In this document: piece by piece, positions 8,996-14,300 of the stretch
How the letters are laid out: each line of letters begins with the position of its first letter
Numbering within the stretch: position 1 is the stretch's first letter
Source of the DNA: Methanosarcinales archaeon
GTDB lineage: Archaea > Halobacteriota > Methanosarcinia > Methanotrichales > Methanotrichaceae
DNA length: 14,300 nt
Assembly (NCBI GenBank): GCA_013415595.1
Contig: JAAEEW010000037.1
Location: 1 to 14,300 of the forward strand
Direction: 5' to 3'
Notes under the pieces: model-generated
What the model was told of the DNA's origin: nothing
What the model saw: the letters and a program-made list of their open reading frames with translations, nothing else
Databases searched by the model: none
Made by a program: the position numbers and the translations under genes

Positions 8996-9319
8996 TCACA
9001 TGTATCCCTGGAGATGAGACGACCGGTCTGGCTCCGGCTTCTTTCCAGGTCGCTTTATCTCTCCGAACTTATTCTCGTACTCCTTAATGTGGTTGTTGAG
9101 CCAGTCGGCCAGCTCCTTGGCCGCCAGGGGGGAGAGGATTATTTCCGACTCCATGGTGCGCTCCACCATATTGAGCTGCTTTCCCCCCTCCAGGAACGCC
9201 TTGGGGGAGTCGTTATAGAAGGATATCCTGAAGTCGTAGGGGCTGTGTCCTCCTATAGCTCCAATGGCATAGATCTGCCTGAACTCCGGGCTTCTCGAGA
9301 CCTCAAAAGTGACTTCCAT
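8996..9319 (-). CDS. DUF3467 family protein
   Basis: A 107-residue protein of the DUF3467 family as I recall it. The first strands read VTFEVSRSPEFRQIYAIGAIGG, then HSPYDFRISFYNDSP, and the second half has the typical SPLAAKELADWLNNHIKEYENKFGEI. The function is not established. The C-terminal tail is basic and polar (KRPGKKPEPDR). An in-frame ATG exists at 9361, but ATG 9319 fits the family N-terminus and lies about 25 bases downstream of a TATA-like box, consistent with a leaderless transcript. Its stop is 10 bases before the TPR start and the ribosome site of the TPR gene overlaps it, so the two are probably cotranscribed. It diverges from carA. Confidence 0.8.
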   Translation of the reverse strand: MEVTFEVSRSPEFRQIYAIGAIGGHSPYDFRISFYNDSPKAFLEGGKQLNMVERTMESEIILSPLAAKELADWLNNHIKEYENKFGEIKRPGKKPEPDRSSHLQGYM

Positions 9320-9341
9320 GGCCTGCTGCTTTGAACTCAAA

Positions 9342-9351
9342 CTTAAAATAG
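9342..9351 (-). promoter_or_regulatory. Probable TATA box of the DUF3467 gene
   Basis: The minus strand reads CTATTTTAAG. Initiation about 22-25 bases downstream falls close to the ATG at 9319, which would explain the absence of a strong Shine-Dalgarno site. It lies back to back with the carA promoter. Confidence 0.4.
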
Positions 9352-9381
9352 CTGATGACACCGGGAAGGGGAGGCCTCATC

Positions 9382-9393
9382 GAAACATATTTA
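9382..9393 (+). promoter_or_regulatory. Probable BRE/TATA element of carAB
   Basis: The sequence GAAACATATTTA combines a purine BRE-like start with a TATA-like core, 31-42 bases upstream of the carA ATG. Transcription would begin near 9408-9412, just before the GGTGG ribosome site at 9412-9416. No operator for arginine or pyrimidine control could be recognised in the 104-base spacer. Confidence 0.45.
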
Positions 9394-9423
9394 GATGACC
9401 TGACTACTTGTGGTGGCGATACT

Positions 9424-10521
9424 ATGATTGGGGTCTTAGGGTTAGAAGATGGCACCAGGCTGGAAGGTCGTGGTTTCGGGGCTCCTGGGACCATCTCCGG
9501 AGAGCTTGTGTTCACCACCGTCATGTCCGGTTATGAGGAGGCGCTCACTGATCCCTCCTACAACGGACAGCTTTTGATGTTCACTTATCCGCTGATGGGC
9601 AACTATGGAGTAAGCGGAGATGCCTTCCAGTCGGACAACATGTGGCCGAAGGCCATGGTGTGCAGAGAGATATGGGACCAGCCGGATCACTACCGATCCA
9701 CCAGAACTCTATCCCGGTTCCTGGAGGACGAGGGAAAGCCGGGGATCTACGCGCTGGACACCAGAATGCTCACCATAAAGATCAGAACCAAGGGGGCCAT
9801 GAGGGCCGCCCTGGCCGTGGGCAAGGAGAGGGAGGTCAGAGATCTGGACGTGGTGCAAATGGCCAGGGACCAGCCGTCCATATCCTCCATAGATCTGCTA
9901 AGCGAGGTCACCTGCAAGACACCTTACCACATAAAGGGCTCCGGCCCCAGAATCGCCATGATCGACCTGGGGATCAAGAGACACATCCTCCGCAGCCTCC
10001 AGGCCCGCAACTTCGATATTTACGTCCTGCCCGCCCACTCCACCGTCTCCGAGATAGAGGCCGTGGAGCCTGAGGGCCTGTTCTTCTCCAACGGACCAGG
10101 GGACCCGGAGAGGGCCCTGGAGGCCATCGAGGCGGTCAAGCACTTCGCCGGAGAGATGCCCCTCTTCGGAATCTGCCTGGGACACCAGGTAATATCCCTG
10201 GCCATGGGAGCCCAGACCTTCAAGCTCAAGTTCGGCCACCACGGAGGAAACCAGCCGGTCAAGGACCTCTCCAGCGGCATCGTCTACATCACCTCCCAGA
10301 ACCACAACTTCGCCGTGGTCCCCGGCTCCGTGGAGGGGACCGACCTGGAGATCACCCAGCTAAACGCCAACGACACCACCGTTGAGGGAATCAAGAGCGA
10401 CGACCTGAACATCCTGGCCGTCCAGTACCACCCCGAAGCCCACCCCGGACCCCGCTGCACCGAGAATCCCTTCTTCAGCTCCGTCAGGGGAATCATGGAA
10501 GAGTGGACCGGAGGTAGATAG
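9424..10521 (+). CDS. carA: Carbamoyl-phosphate synthase small subunit (glutamine amidotransferase)
   Basis: A 365-residue glutaminase subunit that releases ammonia from glutamine and channels it to CarB for carbamoyl phosphate, precursor of pyrimidines and arginine. The N-terminal domain begins MIGVLGLEDGTRLEG and has TTVMSGYEEALTDPSY. The class I amidotransferase domain from about 174 has FSNGPGDP at 221-228, the nucleophile C251 in GICLGHQ, HHGGNQPV at 272-279, and the H336/E338 pair in QYHPEAHPGP. I chose ATG 9424, preceded by GGTGG with 7 bases of spacing, because the frame's extra 23 codons from 9355 are unlike CarA. Its stop is 2 bases before carB. Confidence 0.97.
   Translation: MIGVLGLEDGTRLEGRGFGAPGTISGELVFTTVMSGYEEALTDPSYNGQLLMFTYPLMGNYGVSGDAFQSDNMWPKAMVCREIWDQPDHYRSTRTLSRFLEDEGKPGIYALDTRMLTIKIRTKGAMRAALAVGKEREVRDLDVVQMARDQPSISSIDLLSEVTCKTPYHIKGSGPRIAMIDLGIKRHILRSLQARNFDIYVLPAHSTVSEIEAVEPEGLFFSNGPGDPERALEAIEAVKHFAGEMPLFGICLGHQVISLAMGAQTFKLKFGHHGGNQPVKDLSSGIVYITSQNHNFAVVPGSVEGTDLEITQLNANDTTVEGIKSDDLNILAVQYHPEAHPGPRCTENPFFSSVRGIMEEWTGGR
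10510..10515 (+). promoter_or_regulatory. Ribosome binding site of carB inside the end of carA
   Basis: GGAGGT matches the full anti-Shine-Dalgarno core and lies 8 bases before the carB ATG, overlapping the last codons of carA. It supports tight translational coupling and balanced production of the two subunits. Confidence 0.7.
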
Positions 10522-10523
10522 CC

Positions 10524-13500
10524 ATGCCCAAGCGTCAAGACATCAAGAAGGTCCTGCTGATAGGATCGGGCCCCATCCAGATAGGACAGGCGGCAGAGTT
10601 CGACTTTTCCGGCTCCCAGGCCTGCAAGTCGCTTCGTGAGGAGGGAGTGGAGGTAGTCCTGGTCAACTCCAATCCGGCCACCATCATGACCGACCCGGAC
10701 ACCGCCGACCGCATTTACATCGAGCCCCTGGTGCCGGAGATCGTAGCCCAGATCATCGAGAAGGAGAGGCCTGACGGCATCATCGCCGGCATAGGAGGCC
10801 AGACCGGCCTCAACATCACCAGCGAGCTGGCGGAGATGGGGGTCCTGGAGAAGTACAACGTGGAGGTGCTGGGAACATCGGTCAAGGCCATTGCCGACTC
10901 CGAGGACCGGGACCTGTTCAAGAAGACCATGGAGAGGATCAGAGAGCCGGTCCCCAGAAGCGCTGCCGTCAACAGCATCGAGGAGGCGGAGAAGGTCATG
11001 GAGGAGCTGGGGCTCCCCCTCATCATCCGGCCGGCCTACACTCTTGGCGGAAGCGGCGGCGGAATAGCCCACACCCCGGAGGAGCTGCATAGCATCTGCG
11101 AGCTGGGGCTGAAGAGGTCACGCATCAGCCAGGTGCTGATAGAGGAGAGCGTGCTGGGCTGGACCGAGGTGGAGTACGAGGTGATGAGGGACTCCAAAGA
11201 CACATGCATCACCATCTGCAACATGGAGAACATGGACCCCATGGGCATTCACACCGGGGAGTCAATCGTTGCCACTCCCATCCAGACCATCTCCGATCAG
11301 GATATCCAGAAGCTGAGAAGCGCGGCCATCAACATCATCCGGGCCCTCAGGATCGAGGGGGGCTGCAACATCCAGTTCGCAGTCCACAACGGCGAGTACC
11401 GGGTGATCGAGGTCAATCCCCGGGTCTCCCGCTCTTCCGCCCTGGCCTCCAAGGCCACCGGATATCCAATTGCCCGGGTGACGGCCAAGATCGCCATCGG
11501 CATGACCCTGGACGAGATCAGAAACGACGTGACCAAGGAGACTCCGGCCTCCTTCGAGCCCACCGTGGACTACGTGGTCATCAAGATCCCCCGCTGGCCC
11601 TTCGACAAGTTCGTGAAGGCGGACAAGACCCTGACCACGGCCATGAAGTCCACCGGCGAGGTGATGGCCATCGGCCGCAGCTACGAGGAGGCCCTGATGA
11701 AGGCCATCCGCTCCCTGGACATCGACATGGACCTGGGCTACTGCGGAAAGTACGTGGAGTGGACGGACGAGGACCTGAAGAACCTGCTCACCCGGGCCAC
11801 TGACGAGCGCCTCTACGCCATCTACCAGGCCTTGAGAAGGGGATTTTCCGTGGAGGAGATATCCCGGCTCACCACCATCGACCCCTACTTCATCAAGCGC
11901 ATCCAAAACATCATCCTCATGGAGGACGAGCTGAAGGAGAAGGGAGTGAGCTACGACACCATCCGCCGGGCCAAGCGCATGGGACTGACCGACGAGCGCA
12001 TCGCCGGCATCGTCGGCCGGACCAGAGTGGAGATCACCGACTTCCGGCTGGCCAACGACATCCTTCCCACTTACAAGATGGTGGACACCTGCGCGGCCGA
12101 GTTCGCCGCCGCCACGCCCTACTATTACTCATCCTACGGGGACGAGTGCGAGCTGTCCCCCTCGGACAACAGAAAGGTCCTCATCCTGGGTTCCGGCCCC
12201 ATCAGGATCGGCCAGGGAATTGAGTTCGACTACTGCACGGTGCATGCCGTGACTGCTCTGCGGGAGCAGGGAATCGAGGCCCACATCATCAACAACAACC
12301 CGGAGACGGTCTCCACCGATTACGATACCTCGGACAAGCTGTTCTTCGAGCCGGTCACCCTGGAAGACGTGATGAACGTCATTCAGAAGGAAAAGTACTA
12401 CGGGGTGATGGTTCAGTTCGGAGGGCAGACCGCAGTCAACCTGGCCGTGCCCCTGGAAAAGGAGATCAAGCGCCTGGGGCTCGACACCAGGATTTTGGGG
12501 ACCTCCCCGGACAGCATCGACATGGCTGAGGACCGGGAGAGGTTCAACCAGCTCATGACCAGGCTGGATATCGCCCAGCCCAACGCCGGAATCGCCTTCT
12601 CCCCCGACGAGGCCAAAGAGGTGGCCCGCAGGATCGGGTATCCGGTGCTGGTCAGGCCCAGCTACGTTCTGGGCGGCAGGGCCATGGAGATCGTCTACGA
12701 CGAGGCCGGGCTGATGGTCTACATGCGCGAGGCGGTGAGGGTATCCCGGGAGCACCCGGTGCTCATCGACGACTTCCTGCAAAACGCCGTGGAGATCGAC
12801 GTGGACGCCGTCTGCGACGGCAAGGACGTTCTCATCGGAGCCATCATGGAGCACATCGAGGAGGCGGGAGTGCACTCCGGGGACAGCGCCTGCATCATTC
12901 CGCCCCAGACCCTGCCGGAGAGCGTGCTGGAGACGGTCCGGGACTACGTGCGTAAGATCGCTCTGGGCGTCGGGGTCATCGGAATAATCAACCTGCAGAT
13001 GGCCTACAAGGACGGAGCGGTCTACGTGCTGGAGGCCAATCCCCGGTCCAGCCGCACCATTCCCTTCGTCTCCAAGGCCGTGGGGCTTCCCCTGGCCAAG
13101 ATCGCCGCCAACGTCATGGTGGGCCGAAGCCTGAAGGAGATGGGCTACACCGAGGAGCCCAGGCTTCCCTACGTGGCGGTGAAAGAGGTGCTGCTGCCCT
13201 TCGACAGGCTGCCCGGGGCCGACGTCTTGCTGGGTCCGGAGATGAGGTCCACCGGCGAGGTCATGGGCATAGACTACGACATGGGGCTGGCCTTCTTCAA
13301 GGCCGAGCTCTCTGCGGACAACATGCTTCCCCTGGAGGGCATAGTCTTCATCTCCGTGCGGGACGAGGACAAGTCCGTCATCGCCCAGATGGCCCAAAAA
13401 CTGGTGAACGCCGGGCTCAGCATCATCGCCACCGACGGCACGTCCGAGTACCTGAGAAATAATGGCATTCCGGTGGTGCAGGTCAGGAAGATCTACAACG

Positions 13501-13745
13501 GCAGCCCCAACGTCCTGGACTACATGAGGCGGGGCGAGGTGAAGCTGATCATCAACACCCCCACCACCAAGCAGTCGGTGAAGGACGGATTCCAGATCAG
13601 GAGGAGCGCCGTGGACTATCACGTTCCCTACATCACCACGGTGCAGGCGGCCCAGGCGGCAGCCGGGGCCATCGAGATGGCCAGGAAGGGCAAGATCACC
13701 ATCAAGGCCCTCGGCGACTATCACAAGGAGGTACTGTCCGCCTGA
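10524..13745 (+). CDS. carB: Carbamoyl-phosphate synthase large subunit
   Basis: A full-length 1073-residue subunit, as long as the Escherichia coli protein and not split as in some archaea. Two homologous ATP-grasp halves are visible. The first (about 1-400) makes carboxyphosphate, with LLIGSGPIQIGQAAEFDFSG near the start and EVNPRVSRSSALASKATG around 296. An oligomerisation region spans about 400-550. The second half (about 551-930) phosphorylates carbamate, with LILGSGPIRIGQGIEFDYC and EANPRSSRTIPFVSKA around 837. The last ~140 residues are the MGS-like allosteric domain. ATDGT (969-973), K989 in VRKIYNG and N1011 in IINT match E. coli UMP-site residues, so UMP inhibition is likely. carA is directly upstream and the tRNA promoter directly downstream. 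Confidence 0.98.
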   Translation: MPKRQDIKKVLLIGSGPIQIGQAAEFDFSGSQACKSLREEGVEVVLVNSNPATIMTDPDTADRIYIEPLVPEIVAQIIEKERPDGIIAGIGGQTGLNITSELAEMGVLEKYNVEVLGTSVKAIADSEDRDLFKKTMERIREPVPRSAAVNSIEEAEKVMEELGLPLIIRPAYTLGGSGGGIAHTPEELHSICELGLKRSRISQVLIEESVLGWTEVEYEVMRDSKDTCITICNMENMDPMGIHTGESIVATPIQTISDQDIQKLRSAAINIIRALRIEGGCNIQFAVHNGEYRVIEVNPRVSRSSALASKATGYPIARVTAKIAIGMTLDEIRNDVTKETPASFEPTVDYVVIKIPRWPFDKFVKADKTLTTAMKSTGEVMAIGRSYEEALMKAIRSLDIDMDLGYCGKYVEWTDEDLKNLLTRATDERLYAIYQALRRGFSVEEISRLTTIDPYFIKRIQNIILMEDELKEKGVSYDTIRRAKRMGLTDERIAGIVGRTRVEITDFRLANDILPTYKMVDTCAAEFAAATPYYYSSYGDECELSPSDNRKVLILGSGPIRIGQGIEFDYCTVHAVTALREQGIEAHIINNNPETVSTDYDTSDKLFFEPVTLEDVMNVIQKEKYYGVMVQFGGQTAVNLAVPLEKEIKRLGLDTRILGTSPDSIDMAEDRERFNQLMTRLDIAQPNAGIAFSPDEAKEVARRIGYPVLVRPSYVLGGRAMEIVYDEAGLMVYMREAVRVSREHPVLIDDFLQNAVEIDVDAVCDGKDVLIGAIMEHIEEAGVHSGDSACIIPPQTLPESVLETVRDYVRKIALGVGVIGIINLQMAYKDGAVYVLEANPRSSRTIPFVSKAVGLPLAKIAANVMVGRSLKEMGYTEEPRLPYVAVKEVLLPFDRLPGADVLLGPEMRSTGEVMGIDYDMGLAFFKAELSADNMLPLEGIVFISVRDEDKSVIAQMAQKLVNAGLSIIATDGTSEYLRNNGIPVVQVRKIYNGSPNVLDYMRRGEVKLIINTPTTKQSVKDGFQIRRSAVDYHVPYITTVQAAQAAAGAIEMARKGKITIKALGDYHKEVLSA

Positions 13746-13762
13746 AAGGGCGGGCAGTCTAA

Positions 13763-13777
13763 CCGAAGGGTTTATAC
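13763..13777 (+). promoter_or_regulatory. BRE/TATA promoter of the tRNA pair
   Basis: CCGAAGGGTTTATAC has a purine-rich BRE followed by the TATA core TTTATAC. It ends 30 bases before the tRNA-Val gene, so transcription would start shortly before the mature 5' end. It begins 18 bases after the carB stop codon. Confidence 0.65.
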
Positions 13778-13806
13778 ACCTGGAATGCTCAGGAAGGGAA
13801 CGCAGC

Positions 13807-13880
13807 GGGCTCGTGGTCTAGCTGGTTATGACATCGCCTTGACATGGCGGGGATCATGCGTTCGAATCGCATCGAGCCCA
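13807..13880 (+). tRNA. tRNA-Val (anticodon GAC)
   Basis: The acceptor arms GGGCTCG (13807-13813) and CGAGCCC (13873-13879) pair fully, followed by discriminator A. The anticodon loop reads TTGACAT with anticodon GAC, closed by CGCC/GGCG. The T arm is ATGCG-TTCGAAT-CGCAT. The D arm is short (GTC/GAC) with the GG of the loop present. No intron and no encoded CCA. It decodes GUC and GUU. Confidence 0.95.
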
Positions 13881-13883
13881 TTT

Positions 13884-13957
13884 GCCCAGGTAGCTCAGTC
13901 TGGGAGAGCGTCAGACTGAAGATCTGAATGTCCCCGGTTCGAATCCGGGTCTGGGCA
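13884..13957 (+). tRNA. tRNA-Phe (anticodon GAA)
   Basis: The acceptor GCCCAGG pairs with TCTGGGC (one G-T pair), with discriminator A. The D stem is GCTC/GAGC. The anticodon stem TCAGA/TCTGA closes loop CTGAAGA, giving anticodon GAA. The T arm is CCCGG-TTCGAAT-CCGGG. There is no intron and no encoded CCA. Only 3 bases separate it from tRNA-Val, so both are almost certainly processed from one transcript. Confidence 0.96.
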
Positions 13958-13961
13958 CTAA

Positions 13962-13973
13962 TTTACCTGTAAA
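13962..13973 (+). terminator. Small stem after tRNA-Phe, possible terminator
   Basis: TTTAC-CT-GTAAA is a perfect 5-base-pair inverted repeat starting 5 bases after the tRNA, followed by AGGTTTAG. It is AT-rich and short; it may help end the tRNA transcript, but archaeal termination here cannot be proved from sequence. Confidence 0.25.
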
Positions 13974-13992
13974 GGTTTAGAAGGGCGCGGGC

Positions 13993-14002
13993 CATTTAAA
14001 GG
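13993..14002 (+). promoter_or_regulatory. Possible TATA box of the 71-codon ORF
   Basis: CATTTAAAGG follows a GC-rich stretch. It ends 28 bases before the ATG at 14031, the distance expected for a leaderless transcript. This is the main argument that the small ORF may be expressed. Confidence 0.4.
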
Positions 14003-14030
14003 TTCTCGCTCCTTCTCTGCACATTTTAAG

Positions 14031-14246
14031 ATGTATAATGCTTCCCCCATCTACGTGGTCGCCTTCCAGGTGCCTTCCGACACGAGGGTGACTGTCAATG
14101 AGGCATTTAGATGGTTCCCCTTAGGGCATTGGGCGATAGAGGGCGAGGCGTTAGATACGAAATGGGATCTAAATGAAATGCACGATAAACGCACGCTGCA
14201 ATCCAAAAAAGAACGCGTGCATTTAATTGCGCTATTCGATGGATAA
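14031..14246 (+). CDS. Unrecognised 71-residue protein
   Basis: I do not recognise this protein. It begins MYNASPIYVVAFQVPSDTR, has WFPLGHWAIEGEALDTKWD in the middle, and ends charged, then hydrophobic (KKERVHLIALFDG). It has no signal peptide, transmembrane segment or cysteine. The first half uses GC-ending codons like its neighbours, while the second half uses TTA, AAA and CTA and is clearly more AT-rich. There is no Shine-Dalgarno before ATG 14031, but a TATA-like box sits at a leaderless distance. It could be an orphan small gene, a fragment of a decayed gene, or a chance frame. Confidence 0.4.
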   Translation: MYNASPIYVVAFQVPSDTRVTVNEAFRWFPLGHWAIEGEALDTKWDLNEMHDKRTLQSKKERVHLIALFDG

Positions 14247-14288
14247 TGCTTGCTCTGAAATCCGGGGTCGTGTCGGTTGGGAACTGAA

Positions 14289-14300
14289 TAGTTTATATAC
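14289..14300 (+). promoter_or_regulatory. TATA box at the window edge for a downstream gene
   Basis: TAGTTTATATAC is a strong archaeal TATA-type element, the same TTTATA core as in the tRNA promoter. It ends at the last base of the window, so the gene or RNA it serves lies just outside. Confidence 0.5.

Noticed and set aside
9355..9423. N-terminal extension of carA by 23 codons
   Set aside because: These codons cover the probable carA TATA box and are unlike CarA; ATG 9424 has its own ribosome site and a normal family start.
12129..13724. 531-codon minus-strand frame opposite carB
   Set aside because: It is antisense to strongly conserved carB; composition (His, Asp, Val, Gly) is that of a mirrored frame.
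13807..13957. tRNA pair considered as att sites of an integrated element
   Set aside because: No second copy of either tRNA 3' end and no integrase lie within the window.

Overview
The window looks like chromosomal DNA from a GC-rich methanogenic euryarchaeon. The best guess is the Methanothrix (Methanosaeta) group, judged from protein similarity as I remember it and not from a search. The archaeal signs are the N-terminus of transcription factor TFE at the left edge, TATA-box promoters with some apparently leaderless starts, tRNA genes without an encoded CCA, and small archaeal-type regulators. The gene content is mostly housekeeping, and I see no phage, insertion sequence, CRISPR array or defence island.

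Left part, all read on the minus strand (1-9319). In transcription order from right to left: a DUF3467 protein, a TPR protein, a stand-alone Lrp/AsnC-type RAM domain, an MFS transporter, mutS, mutL (its start overlaps the end of mutS by 20 bases), and an AIR-synthase/HypE-like protein. Further left come a winged-helix regulator with its own promoter, a doubtful small ORF, and the first 37 codons of tfe running off the edge. The seven genes from DUF3467 to the HypE-like gene have gaps of about 115 bases or less and may form one or a few operons.

Right part, plus strand (9424-14300). carA and carB (spacing 2 bases) encode a complete glutamine-dependent carbamoyl-phosphate synthetase. Next come a tRNA-Val(GAC)/tRNA-Phe(GAA) pair only 3 bases apart, an unrecognised 71-codon ORF, and a TATA box at the very edge for a gene outside the window. 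The carA and DUF3467 promoters diverge from a shared spacer of 104 bases.

Functionally, MutS and MutL should form a MutH-independent mismatch-repair pair, since MutL carries the metal-dependent endonuclease motifs. CarAB supplies carbamoyl phosphate for pyrimidines and arginine. I found no convincing new multi-gene system. The points most worth checking are the bacterial-style clamp-binding motifs on both repair proteins in an archaeon, the HypE-like protein that lacks the C-terminal cysteine of HypE, and some unexplained regulatory palindromes and start sites.
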